7,924 bases of DNA from Vulcanimicrobiia bacterium (lineage in GTDB: Bacteria; Vulcanimicrobiota; Vulcanimicrobiia; Vulcanimicrobiales; Vulcanimicrobiaceae). The notes beneath the pieces were generated by a model that was given only the letters and a program-made list of their open reading frames with translations, searched no databases and was not told where the DNA came from. Below are positions 1 to 6,776 of this stretch, one piece after another; positions within the stretch are counted from its first letter, which is position 1; each line of letters starts with the position of its first letter. The position numbers and the translations under genes were made by a program. Location of the stretch: positions 1-7,924 of the forward strand of contig JANWKW010000013.1 in NCBI GenBank assembly GCA_025451135.1, written 5' to 3'.

Positions 1-1
1 G

Positions 2-787
2 CCGTTCCACGCCTGGTCGCCGGACGTCTACGAAGGCGCGCCGCTTCCGGTCACGGCCTTCATGTCGGTCGCGACCAAGGCGGGGACGCTGGCCGTGCTG
101 GCCCGCTTCATCTATGCTGCGCTGCCGGGCGGCGTCGCGGACCGGTTGCTGCTGCCGATCTGGATCGTGGCCGGTATCTCGATGATCGCCGGCAACGTCG
201 GGATGCTCGCGCAGCACGATCTCAAGCGGCTGCTGGCGTACTCCGGCATCGCCCAGGTCGGCTACATCCTCACGGCCCTGGCCGGCTCGACCGCGCTCGG
301 ACTGCGCTATGCGATTTACTACCTGGCCGCCTACACGCTGATGAACCTGGGCGCGTTCGCCGTCGCCGCGGTCCTCTCGAGCGACGCGGAAGAAGGCTCG
401 CGCCTGGCGACGTACCGCGGGCTGGCGGAGCGCAAACCGTTGCTGGCCGCCGCCATGACGATCTTCTTGCTGGCGCTGGCCGGCCTGCCCCCGACCGCCG
501 GCTTCCTCGGGAAGATCCTGATCCTCGAGACGGGCGCGTCCACGGGCTACTGGTGGCTCGGAGCACTGCTCGTGATCGGCACCGCCATCTCGCTGTTCGC
601 CTATGCCAAGGTCATCCGGGCCATGTATACCCCTCGGGGCACGGGCGAGCGCACCGGATCGGCCGGCTACGAGGCGACCGGCGCGGTCCCACTGGCATGG
701 GCGAGCGTGGCGATCTGCGCCGTCCTGGTGGTGGCGATGGCCTTCTACCCCCTCACGCCGAGCGCCGTTCTTCCGCTCGTCCGGTAG
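2..787 (+). CDS. nuoN: NADH-quinone oxidoreductase subunit N, C-terminal part (5' end outside window)
   Basis: Membrane subunit of respiratory complex I, one of the three antiporter-like proton-pumping subunits in the inner membrane. The reading frame is open from base 2 with no start in the window, so the gene begins upstream; about 261 C-terminal residues are present, roughly half of a usual NuoN. Visible family hallmarks are PFHAWSPDVYEGAP at the left edge, a lysine in the following helix (SVATKAG), HDLKRLLAYSGIAQVGY and GLPPTAGFLGK. These contain the intramembrane lysines that the family uses for proton transfer. Several hydrophobic helices follow, ending in a hydrophobic segment and the C-terminus PLVR. 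It is probably the last gene of a nuo operon, because the next gene is an unrelated secreted protein after a 138-base gap. I see no truncation or frameshift. The identification is firm; only the N-terminal half is missing. Confidence 0.95.
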   Translation, partial: PFHAWSPDVYEGAPLPVTAFMSVATKAGTLAVLARFIYAALPGGVADRLLLPIWIVAGISMIAGNVGMLAQHDLKRLLAYSGIAQVGYILTALAGSTALGLRYAIYYLAAYTLMNLGAFAVAAVLSSDAEEGSRLATYRGLAERKPLLAAAMTIFLLALAGLPPTAGFLGKILILETGASTGYWWLGALLVIGTAISLFAYAKVIRAMYTPRGTGERTGSAGYEATGAVPLAWASVAICAVLVVAMAFYPLTPSAVLPLVR

Positions 788-839
788 GTCGCTTAGGTTA
801 AGAAAGAGGGTAAGCCTTCGTAAAGCGGCCCTAAGGGCC

Positions 840-868
840 TAGCCAAGCGCTCCGCAAGTTTGTAGGGT
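840..868 (+). promoter_or_regulatory. possible sigma70-like promoter of the pilus operon
   Basis: TAGCCA (840-845) matches TTGACA at four of six positions. It is followed by a 17-base spacer and TAGGGT (863-868), a TANNNT-type -10 box. The -10 lies about 58 bases upstream of the first pilin start. The match is weak and GC-rich DNA yields such hits by chance, so this is only a candidate for the promoter expected between nuoN and the pilin genes. Confidence 0.25.
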
Positions 869-910
869 GGTAGTCATGAGGCCGATGGGGTGGGCCTAGA
901 ACACTCGTTT

Positions 911-915
911 GGAGG
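911..915 (+). promoter_or_regulatory. ribosome binding site for the first pilin gene
   Basis: A perfect GGAGG lies 10 bases before ATG 926 and 7 bases before an in-frame TTG at 923. It decides the start region: the frame is open back to an ATG at 890, but that would put this site inside the coding sequence and add a poor N-terminus to the signal peptide. It is the strongest Shine-Dalgarno site in the operon, which suits high expression of the first subunit. Confidence 0.75.
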
Positions 916-925
916 CTTTCACTTG

Positions 926-1444
926 ATGTCCATTCGCATGTCGCTTCGCGCCGCTGCCTTGGTGGCGATCGTAGCCCTCGCGTCGGCACCCCTGGCGGCC
1001 AGCGCCGGCACGGCCACCAATACGCTGAGCGTGACCGCCAGCGTCGCCCAGAACTGCACCATCGGTGCTTCGACCATGGCATTCGGCTCGTACGACCCGG
1101 TCGTCGCGAACCTCTCGACCAACCTCGACCAGACCAGCACGATCAGGCTGACCTGCACCAAGAACGCCAGCGGCATCACGCTCGGCTTCGGCGCCTCGGC
1201 CAACGCCCCGGGCGGCTGCACGACGCCGGCTCGCTGTATGATCAGCGGCAGCGATTACCTGCAGTATCAGATCTACAGCGATTCGGGCCATTCGAACGCC
1301 TGGACGTCGGCGATCGCCGAGACGGTCACGGGCGGTACGACCACGCCGACCGACGTCACGATCTACGGGCGCATCCCGTCGGGTCAGGACGCCGCCGTTG
1401 GAGCTTCGTACGCCGACTCGGTCACCGCTACGGTCAACTTCTAA
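926..1444 (+). CDS. spore coat U domain pilin subunit 1 (probable major shaft subunit)
   Basis: A secreted 172-residue protein of the SCPU family, which forms the subunits of archaic (Csu/Mcu-type) chaperone-usher pili. A Sec signal peptide (charged n-region MSIRMSLR, hydrophobic core, LAASA cleavage near residue 27) is followed by a 16-residue donor strand containing TLSVTASVAQ and the first cysteine near residue 44. Family landmarks follow: MAFGSYDPVV, a second cysteine in RLTCTK, YLQYQIYSDS, a tryptophan, TIYGRIPSGQ and the terminal strand Y-DSVTATVNF. An extra cysteine pair (GGCTTPARC) probably forms a local disulfide. The start is ATG 926, set by GGAGG at 911-915; TTG 923 is a possible alternative. 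First position and the strong ribosome site suggest it is the most abundant subunit, but that is inference. About 70% identical by eye to the next gene. Confidence 0.9.
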   Translation: MSIRMSLRAAALVAIVALASAPLAASAGTATNTLSVTASVAQNCTIGASTMAFGSYDPVVANLSTNLDQTSTIRLTCTKNASGITLGFGASANAPGGCTTPARCMISGSDYLQYQIYSDSGHSNAWTSAIAETVTGGTTTPTDVTIYGRIPSGQDAAVGASYADSVTATVNF

Positions 1445-1450
1445 GAACCG

Positions 1451-1966
1451 GTGCGGACCATTCGTACGGCGGTCGCCATCGCGCTGATGGCGGCCTTGCT
1501 CTGGGTCGTGCCCAACGCGGTCTCGGCCGGAAGTTCGACCGGCACGCTCACGGTGACCGCGAGCGTGGCGCAGAACTGCATCGTCAGCAGCCCGACGCTC
1601 GCGTTCGGCGCCTACGATCCGGTCGTCGCGAATCTGTCGGCCAACGACGACCAGTCGACGACGATCGTGTTGACCTGCACCAAGGGCGCGAGCGGCATCA
1701 CGCTGGGATTCGGCAACTCGGCCAACGCGCCGGCCGGCTGCACCGCCCCGCAGCGCTGTCTGGTCAGCTCCGGCCACTACATGAACTACCAGCTCTATAG
1801 CGACTCCGGACGGAGCTCCGTCTGGACGACGGCGATCGCTGAGACCGTCAGCGGCGGCGTCACCACGCCGACCAACGTCACCATCTACGGAAGGATCCCC
1901 TCGGGACAAGATGCGAGCATCGGCGCGGCCTACACCGATTCCGTCACGGCGACCGTCAATTTCTGA
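1451..1966 (+). CDS. spore coat U domain pilin subunit 2
   Basis: A 171-residue secreted SCPU protein, paralogous to the preceding gene. The signal peptide begins MRTIRTAVAIAL and is probably cleaved after NAVSA (residue 26). A 16-residue donor strand (TGTLTVTASVAQ) follows before the first cysteine at about 43. Further landmarks are LAFGAYDPVV, a cysteine in VLTCTK, the local pair GCTAPQRC, YMNYQLYSDS, a tryptophan, TIYGRIPSGQ and DSVTATVNF at the end. It starts with GTG six bases after the upstream TAA and has no convincing Shine-Dalgarno site, so translation is probably coupled to termination of the first pilin. That would lower its dose relative to subunit 1. Likely a second shaft or minor subunit; the sequence does not say which. 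Confidence 0.88.
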   Translation: MRTIRTAVAIALMAALLWVVPNAVSAGSSTGTLTVTASVAQNCIVSSPTLAFGAYDPVVANLSANDDQSTTIVLTCTKGASGITLGFGNSANAPAGCTAPQRCLVSSGHYMNYQLYSDSGRSSVWTTAIAETVSGGVTTPTNVTIYGRIPSGQDASIGAAYTDSVTATVNF

Positions 1967-2447
1967 TCGCCGGTCGCGTTGGGCGGTGCTCGCACTGGCG
2001 TGCGCCCTCCTCGGGGCTACGACCACGCACGCGCTCGCCCCGAGTGCGACCGTGATCGCGAAATGCACGATCGCGGGCGCCCTGCCCCTCGCGTTCGGCT
2101 CGTACGATCCGGTTGTCGCCAACCTGACGACGAATCTCGACGTGGCTCCCAACGCGCTCTCCATCTCGTGCACCCGCGGCGCTCCGAGCGTCACGGTCGC
2201 CCTCGATCTCGGCTTGCACGCCACCGGCTCGACGCGGCGCCTGTTGTCGGGGGCCGACTTCCTCACGTACGAGATCTACACGACGGCCGCGCGCACCACC
2301 GTCTGGAACGCGACGAACACCGTCTCCTACGCATCGGCGACGATGGCCGCCACCGGACTGCCCGTCTACGGACGGGTCCCGTTCGGACAGGACGCGACCG
2401 TCGGCGCGAGTTACACCGACACCATCACCGCGACGGTGAACTTCTGA
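1911..2447 (+). CDS. spore coat U domain pilin subunit 3 (start uncertain)
   Basis: A secreted SCPU protein with a clear domain: AKCTIAG, PLAFGSYDPVVANL, a second cysteine in SISCTRG, RRLLSGADFLTYEIYTT, a tryptophan, PVYGRVPFGQ and TDTITATVNF. It has only the two core cysteines. The start is ambiguous. GTG 1986 lies just past the upstream stop but leaves only MLALACALLGA as a leader, too short and uncharged for a signal peptide. The ATG given here (1911) overlaps the previous gene by 56 bases and supplies an arginine-rich n-region. A non-standard ATT at 1959, overlapping the upstream TGA, would give an ideal leader (ISDRRSRWAVLALACALLGA). Cleavage after LLGA is more likely than after HALA, because proline would follow the latter; it leaves a 15-residue donor strand. 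Closest in style to the next gene (shared TVW, NTV, YA). Confidence 0.82.
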   Translation: MRASARPTPIPSRRPSISDRRSRWAVLALACALLGATTTHALAPSATVIAKCTIAGALPLAFGSYDPVVANLTTNLDVAPNALSISCTRGAPSVTVALDLGLHATGSTRRLLSGADFLTYEIYTTAARTTVWNATNTVSYASATMAATGLPVYGRVPFGQDATVGASYTDTITATVNF

Positions 2448-2947
2448 TGCGGCCCGTCGCCCGACTTCTAGCGATCGCGATGCTGGCGCTCGCGCCCGCG
2501 GGCGCCGAAGCGGCCAACGCGACGGGCACCCTCGCGGTGGTCGCCTCGGTCTCCGCCAACTGCCAGGTCGCGACCGGCGCCAACGTCGATTTCGGCACCT
2601 ACGATACGGCCGTGCATCTGCACGACGGCCCGGTCGACGTGATCGCCCAGGCGGTCTCGATCGCTTGCACCAAGGACGCCACCGGGGTCTCGATCGCGCT
2701 CGATCGGGGCGAATATGCGCGCGGAAGCCATCGCGCTTTGGGGGGTGGCCCGGGCGCGGCCACGGTCGCGTACGACATCTATACGAGCCAGCAGCGCTCG
2801 ACCGTCTGGGACACCGTCAACACGGTCGCCTACGCTCCCCGGACCAGCCGCGCCGTCACGATCCCGCTCTACGGACGGATTCCGGCAGGGCAAACGGTCG
2901 CGCCCGGCCGATATAGCGACGTGCTGCTCGCCATGGTGAACTTCTGA
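2447..2947 (+). CDS. spore coat U domain pilin subunit 4
   Basis: A 166-residue secreted SCPU protein. ATG 2447 shares its A with the TGA of the preceding gene (TGATG), a classical stop-start coupling. The signal peptide (MRPVARLLAIAMLALAPAG) is probably cleaved after AEA at residue 22, leaving 16 residues with TGTLAVVASVSA before the first cysteine at 39. The domain shows VDFGTYDTAV, a second cysteine in SIACTKD, VAYDIYTSQQ, STVWDTVNTVAYA, PLYGRIPAGQ and a final VLLAMVNF strand. It has an acidic/histidine stretch (VHLHDGP) after the FGTY motif and lacks the extra cysteine pair of subunits 1 and 2. It pairs with subunit 3 as a second paralogous couple, more diverged than 1/2. Probably a minor or adapter subunit, by analogy with multi-pilin Csu-type loci. 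Confidence 0.88.
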   Translation: MRPVARLLAIAMLALAPAGAEAANATGTLAVVASVSANCQVATGANVDFGTYDTAVHLHDGPVDVIAQAVSIACTKDATGVSIALDRGEYARGSHRALGGGPGAATVAYDIYTSQQRSTVWDTVNTVAYAPRTSRAVTIPLYGRIPAGQTVAPGRYSDVLLAMVNF

Positions 2948-3225
2948 GGCGTTCCACCCGCACGCTGCTCGCCGGGACGATTCTCGCGGCGCTCGGCGGC
3001 ATTGCGGCGGACGCCGGCGTCGCCCGGACCCCGATCCAGGTCGGGGTGACCGTCACCAAGCCATGCGAGATAGCCGCCCCCGCCTCGATCTCGCTGGACG
3101 AGTCGGGAAAGCCGCAACTGGCGCGTGGGGCTCTGGCTGCCGACTGCGGCGGGGTCGCACCCGAGGTAGCGGTAGCGGTCGACGTGTCGAAAGGAACCGG
3201 GTATGTGGTCTCGATCTCTTTCTAG
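2944..3225 (+). CDS. half-size pilin-like secreted protein with apparent CTG start
   Basis: An open frame of 94 codons fills the gap between subunit 4 and the chaperone. It has no ATG, GTG or TTG start before the mature part; CTG 2944, overlapping the upstream TGA (CTGA), is the only candidate that gives a full leader. Read from there, the product has a textbook signal peptide (n-region RRSTRT, core LLAGTILAALGGIAA, cleavage at ADA residue 24). A 16-residue donor-like strand with alternating hydrophobics (IQVGVTVTK) follows, then cysteines at 41 and in ALAADCGG, and a C-terminal strand pair ending YVVSISF, like the VTVNF ends of the other pilins. The mature body is about 70 residues, half an SCPU domain; the central Y-LY...W...YGRI part is absent. 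Its end overlaps the chaperone start by 23 bases. Possibly a terminator or base subunit, or a decaying pilin; function is inferred only. Confidence 0.62.
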   Translation: MRRSTRTLLAGTILAALGGIAADAGVARTPIQVGVTVTKPCEIAAPASISLDESGKPQLARGALAADCGGVAPEVAVAVDVSKGTGYVVSISF

Positions 3226-4000
3226 GCGCGCGCGTACGCGCGCCGTCTCCCTGATCGCCGCGTGCGCCCTGCTCGCGCCCGGCGCGGCCGCAGCGGCGAC
3301 GTTCTCGGTCGATCCGATCTCGGTGACGCTCGTCAAGGGCGACTCCAGCGCGACGATCGCGGTGGTCAATCAGAGCGGTGCGAAACTGCGGCTCCAGGTC
3401 ACCGGCTTCGCGTGGACCCAGTCCACCTCCGGCGAGATCAAGCTCGCGCCGACCGACGACCTGGTGTTCTTCCCGCAACTCCTCAGTCTCGATCCCGGCG
3501 AGACCAAACGCATCCGCGTCGGCGTCACCTCGGCGCAGGGCGCCGCCGAGAAGACCTTCCGCGTCTTCATGGAGGAATTGCCGTCGCTCGCGAGCGTTCT
3601 GACGCCGGCCTCCGGCCCGCAGTTGACCATCCGCATGAAGATCGGCGTCCCGGTCTTCGTGCGTCCGCTCGGTCCGGCGACCGTCTCTGGGGAGGCGCGG
3701 AACGTGGCGGTCCGCGGCGGCTCGCTGCAGTTCGATATCGCGAATACCGGCAACGTGCACTTCTCGATCCAGGACGTGCGGATCGCGGCGAAGGCCGCTT
3801 CGGGCGCCGCGGCCTTCTCGCAGGACCTCAGCGGCTGGTACGTGCTCGCCGGCGAGACGCGTCACTATGTGGTCCCGCTCTCGAAGGATCGGTGCGGGTC
3901 GCTCGCCTCGCTGACGATCGCGACGAAGACCGACGCCGGATCGTTCAAGAACGCGTTCTCGAACGTCCAGAAGGACTGCTCCGCCGCCGCCCATCGATGA
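3203..4000 (+). CDS. periplasmic pilus assembly chaperone (PapD/CsuC-like)
   Basis: A 265-residue periplasmic chaperone that would hold unfolded SCPU subunits by donor-strand complementation and pass them to the usher. The signal peptide spans residues 1-31 (arginine-rich n-region, cleavage in a run of alanines). Domain 1 (about 33-150) is immunoglobulin-like: FSVDPISVTLVKGD, VVNQSG, DLVFFPQLLSLDPG, then the hallmark ETKRIRVG and FRVFMEELP. Domain 2 (about 155-260) includes MKIGVPVFVRP, LQFDIANTGNVHFSIQDV and YVLAGETRHYVVPL. Cysteines at about 231 and 259 probably pair, a feature seen in archaic-class chaperones. ATG 3203 has AAAGGA at 3190-3195, seven bases away, so it has its own ribosome site inside the preceding small gene. 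It overlaps the usher start by four bases (ATGA). The identification rests on these motifs plus its place next to the usher. Confidence 0.93.
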   Translation: MWSRSLSRRARTRAVSLIAACALLAPGAAAAATFSVDPISVTLVKGDSSATIAVVNQSGAKLRLQVTGFAWTQSTSGEIKLAPTDDLVFFPQLLSLDPGETKRIRVGVTSAQGAAEKTFRVFMEELPSLASVLTPASGPQLTIRMKIGVPVFVRPLGPATVSGEARNVAVRGGSLQFDIANTGNVHFSIQDVRIAAKAASGAAAFSQDLSGWYVLAGETRHYVVPLSKDRCGSLASLTIATKTDAGSFKNAFSNVQKDCSAAAHR

Positions 4001-6282
4001 AGCGCGCGCTCGCGGCGCTCTTGGCGATCCTCACCTTCACCGGTGCGGCGCCCGTCGCGAGCCCCGGCACCCGCGTCTTCGTGACCCTGCGCATCAACAC
4101 CATCGATCAGGGCGAAGCGGTCGCCGTCCTCGTCTCGCCGGATATCCTGATCCCGGTAGCGGCGCTTGAAGGCGCCGGCATTCGCGGCTTCAAGGGAACG
4201 CGTTCGACGATCTACGGCCAGGCCTACGTCTCGCTCGCGTCGCTCGCGCCCGACGTCACGTTCAAGTTCGACCAGGACGCGCTCGCCCTCGACGTGACCG
4301 TCCAGGCCGGGCTGCTGCCGCGCTCCACCTACGATCTCGGCGCGGGCCGCCCGACCCATCTCGAGTACGTCACCAGCGACTCCGCCTACCTCAACTACGC
4401 GTTGAGCGCGGCGCGCGGCGGCGTCTCGACCGGCTTCTTCGAAGGCGGCTTCACGCGGCCGGGCGGGGAGTTCTACTCGTCGATCAGCGCGGTGTCGGGT
4501 TCCTCGATCACGCGCGGATTGACCTATTTCGAACACGACGACCGCGCGACGGAGATCCGCCGCAGTTACGGCGACGCGCTGGTCGAGACCGGCGATCTCG
4601 GCGGCTCCGCCTTCATCGGCGGGTTCTCGAGCACGCGCGCGTTCGAACAGGACCCGTACGCGATCCACTTCCCGCAGCCGAGCATCTCGGGCGCGGTCAC
4701 GTCGCCGTCGACCGCCGACGTCTACGTCAACGGCGTGTTGACCAATCGGATCACGCTCGCACCGGGCACCTTCGATCTGAGCCGCATCCCGGTCACCAAC
4801 GGGAGTGCGAACACTACCGTGGTGGTGACCGACGCCTTCGGACGGTCGCAGACCTACGAGCAAGGCTATTACTCCAACGCCGCGCTGCTCGATCCGGGAA
4901 CGTCCGATTTCGAATACGGCGCCGGGATGCTGCGCCGGTCCGCGTTCGCGATCGGGGACCACTACGCGGGCTTCGCCGCCGCCGGGCGCTACCGGGTCGG
5001 CCTGAGCAATACCCTCTCGGCCGGCATGCGGCTCGAAGCCGCGGCCCGGACGATCAGCCTGGGGCCGTCGGCGGATATCGGTCTGCCGATCGGCTTCCTC
5101 CATCTCGCGGCGGCCTACAGCCGCTCCGCCGGCGAGTCGGGGCGCGCGTTCTCGGTCGGATACAATTTCGTCGCGCCGCGCTTCGGCGTCGGAGCCGCGG
5201 TCGTCGGCGAGTCGTCGCGCTACGCCACCCTGAGCCAGGATCCGGATGCGGACCGCGCCCTGTTGGCGATCTCCGCGTTCGCGAGCCTGCAGGTCGGGCG
5301 CCGGTCGAGCGTCGGATTCCAGTACTTCCACCGGATCGACCGGGACACGGGAGCGGCCACCCAGACCGCGATCACCGACACGATGTCGATCGGACGCAGT
5401 TTGAGCCTGACCCTGATGGGCCAGCATGCGACCGGAGCCGAGGCGAGCGCGACCAATGCGATCTCGCTTGCGCTCAACGTGGCGCTCGGACGACGCAACC
5501 TGGTGGCATCCACCCAGGTAGGAACGGGCGGACCCGATACCGCCGTGCAGATCCAGCAAAGCCCGCCCGGAACTCACGGACTCGGCTACGTGGCGTCGGT
5601 CGATCAGGGACGAAGCACGGCCTTCAACGGCTCGCTCCAGTACCGCGGCTACGACGGCGACTACGGGTTCGATTATTCGCACGACGTGAACGGCGAAGCC
5701 GGCTACGACGTGCGCGCGTCGGGCGGTCTGGCCCTGATCGGCGGCGGCATCTTCGCCACCCGCCCGATCGACGACGCCTACGCGCTGGTAGACCTGCCCG
5801 GCCTCGGCGGCGTGCACGTCTATCTCAACAACCAGGATATGGGCAAGACCGACGCGCGCGGAAAGCTGCTCGTCCCGGGCCTGCTCGCGAACTACGGCAA
5901 CCTGTTGCGCATCTCGGACGATGGCGCGCCGCTCGACGCGAGCATCCAGACGCTGGAGCGCACGATCGCCCCGCCGGTCCGCGGCGGAGCGGTGGTCACG
6001 TTCCCGGTGCGCCGCATCCGCGCGCTGGTCGGGAAGTTGCGGGTCCGCCTGCACGGCGCGCAGGTCGTGCCGGCATACGGCGATCTCAGCGTTGACGGTG
6101 GGGACGTGCATGCGGACTCGGCCATCGGCGACGATGGCGAGTTCTACCTCGAGGACGTGCCGACCGGGACCTACCGCGCGGTCATCACCTACAAGCAAGG
6201 CACCTGCGAGTTTTCCTTGAAAGAACCTGACGTGGCGGGCGTCCTCGTGAACCTCGGAACTTTGGAGTGCGTGGTACCGTGA
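3997..6282 (+). CDS. outer-membrane usher of archaic chaperone-usher pilus (FimD/CsuD family)
   Basis: A 761-residue outer-membrane assembly channel that receives chaperone-subunit complexes and secretes the growing pilus. ATG 3997 overlaps the chaperone stop (ATGA), giving coupled translation. The signal peptide is MKRALAALLAILTFTGAA; a compact N-terminal domain (about 24-105) is followed by barrel strands rich in aromatic-alternating sequence. The plug domain, about residues 228-292, contains SPSTADVYVNGVLTNR, GTFDLSRIPVTNG and DAFGRSQTYEQGYY. The barrel resumes to about 585. Two C-terminal domains follow: 590-670 (YALVDLPGLGGVHVYLNNQ, GKLLVPGLLANYGN) and 675-761, the latter with DDGEFYLEDVPTGTY and cysteines at 737 and 758 that probably pair. 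It is somewhat shorter than FimD-type ushers (over 800 residues), which fits the archaic class. The frame is open upstream of 3997, but that part is antisense-free shadow over the chaperone. Confidence 0.95.
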   Translation: MKRALAALLAILTFTGAAPVASPGTRVFVTLRINTIDQGEAVAVLVSPDILIPVAALEGAGIRGFKGTRSTIYGQAYVSLASLAPDVTFKFDQDALALDVTVQAGLLPRSTYDLGAGRPTHLEYVTSDSAYLNYALSAARGGVSTGFFEGGFTRPGGEFYSSISAVSGSSITRGLTYFEHDDRATEIRRSYGDALVETGDLGGSAFIGGFSSTRAFEQDPYAIHFPQPSISGAVTSPSTADVYVNGVLTNRITLAPGTFDLSRIPVTNGSANTTVVVTDAFGRSQTYEQGYYSNAALLDPGTSDFEYGAGMLRRSAFAIGDHYAGFAAAGRYRVGLSNTLSAGMRLEAAARTISLGPSADIGLPIGFLHLAAAYSRSAGESGRAFSVGYNFVAPRFGVGAAVVGESSRYATLSQDPDADRALLAISAFASLQVGRRSSVGFQYFHRIDRDTGAATQTAITDTMSIGRSLSLTLMGQHATGAEASATNAISLALNVALGRRNLVASTQVGTGGPDTAVQIQQSPPGTHGLGYVASVDQGRSTAFNGSLQYRGYDGDYGFDYSHDVNGEAGYDVRASGGLALIGGGIFATRPIDDAYALVDLPGLGGVHVYLNNQDMGKTDARGKLLVPGLLANYGNLLRISDDGAPLDASIQTLERTIAPPVRGGAVVTFPVRRIRALVGKLRVRLHGAQVVPAYGDLSVDGGDVHADSAIGDDGEFYLEDVPTGTYRAVITYKQGTCEFSLKEPDVAGVLVNLGTLECVVP

Positions 6283-6773
6283 CGATGCGAAGCCTAGTCC
6301 TGCTCGGGGTCCTAACGACCCTCGGCCTCCTCGCGACCGGCGGGCGCGCGTTCGCGGCTGCCAGTTGTTCGATCACCGCGGCGACGATGCCGTTCGGCAG
6401 CTACGACGTCTACGGCGCGGCGCTGGCCGTCAGCGGATCGATCAGCATGACCTGCGTCACCGGCGGGAACCCCGCGCCGCACGCGACGCTGAGCTCCGGG
6501 AGCGGCACCATAGCCGACCGGTATATGACGTGCTCGTCGGGCGCCTGCCTGACCGGCTTTTCGACGGATCAACTACACTACAATCTCTACACGACCGTCG
6601 CACATGCCGCGATCTGGGGCGCGACCGGTGTGGCCTCGACGCCGGCCAACTGCAAGAACAGGTCGTGCGCGTGGACGATCTTCGGCCTCGTCCCGGCGGC
6701 GATCGGCGGCGGGACCAACGACGTCTCGGTCGGCGGCTACGCCGACGCGATCACGGTCACCGTCACGTACTGA
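6279..6773 (+). CDS. spore coat U protein without donor strand, predicted tip subunit A
   Basis: A 164-residue secreted SCPU protein. GTG 6279 overlaps the usher stop as GTGA; GGAG at 6264-6267 lies 11 bases upstream. ATG 6285 and GTG 6267 are in-frame alternatives. The signal peptide (MTMRSLVLLGVLTTLGLLA) is cleaved near AFA at residue 26, leaving only 3-4 residues before the first cysteine at 30. It therefore lacks the N-terminal donor strand of the upstream pilins. The domain is intact: MPFGSYDVYG, SMTCVTGG, DRYMTCSSGACLTGF, LHYNLYTTVAH, a tryptophan, the pair ANCKNRSC, WTIFGLVPAA and ADAITVTVTY. Six cysteines suggest three disulfides. In donor-strand polymers a subunit that can accept but not donate must be the distal end, so a tip role is inferred. 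A free-standing coat protein is the alternative. Confidence 0.9.
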   Translation: MTMRSLVLLGVLTTLGLLATGGRAFAAASCSITAATMPFGSYDVYGAALAVSGSISMTCVTGGNPAPHATLSSGSGTIADRYMTCSSGACLTGFSTDQLHYNLYTTVAHAAIWGATGVASTPANCKNRSCAWTIFGLVPAAIGGGTNDVSVGGYADAITVTVTY

Positions 6774-6776
6774 ACG

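Larger units (their letters stand above)
926..1966 (+). repeat. tandem paralogous pilin pair (diverged gene duplication)
   Basis: The first two pilin genes are a direct gene-scale repeat. Their mature proteins align without gaps at about 70% identity by eye. Exact DNA matches remain, for example 14 bases at 1097-1110 and 1619-1632 (coding for part of DPVVAN) and 14 bases at 1169-1182 and 1691-1704 (SGIT region). Differences are mostly synonymous or conservative, which suggests an older duplication kept under selection rather than a recent copy. Confidence 0.7.

Noticed and set aside
827..839. Hairpin GGCCC-TAA-GGGCC as a terminator of nuoN
   Set aside because: Only five base pairs, a three-base loop and no T-run downstream; could equally be chance in GC-rich DNA.
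797..890. Resemblance of the leader to a cyclic-di-GMP (GEMM-I) riboswitch: GGGTAAGCC, GTAAAGC, CCTAAG and GGCCGATGG in order
   Set aside because: The fragments are short, the GNRA-capped P2 hairpin and its spacing are missing, and P1 does not close. A covariance-model search would settle it.
1979..2446. In-frame 5' extension of subunit 4 back to 1979, read as one fused protein
   Set aside because: The extension is arginine-rich shadow translation of the subunit 3 gene; ATG 2447 gives a proper signal peptide and a standard TGATG junction.
3254..3265. Lipobox-like IAAC in the chaperone leader, and FAGC in the leader at 6777
   Set aside because: Both sit inside a longer hydrophobic core that continues to a normal signal peptidase I site. 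The family is soluble periplasmic or polymerised, and FAGC has a poor -3 residue.
3262..3996. In-frame 5' extension of the usher to 3262
   Set aside because: It lies over the chaperone in another frame and reads as arginine-rich shadow; ATG 3997 starts a good signal peptide and overlaps the chaperone stop as ATGA.
3865..6198. Long antisense open frame (777 codons) opposite the usher, and similar ones at 3053-3994 and 896-2266
   Set aside because: Their products are arginine-rich, low-complexity shadows with no domain, signal peptide or ribosome site. The sense strand codes for clear pilus proteins, and high GC makes long antisense frames common.
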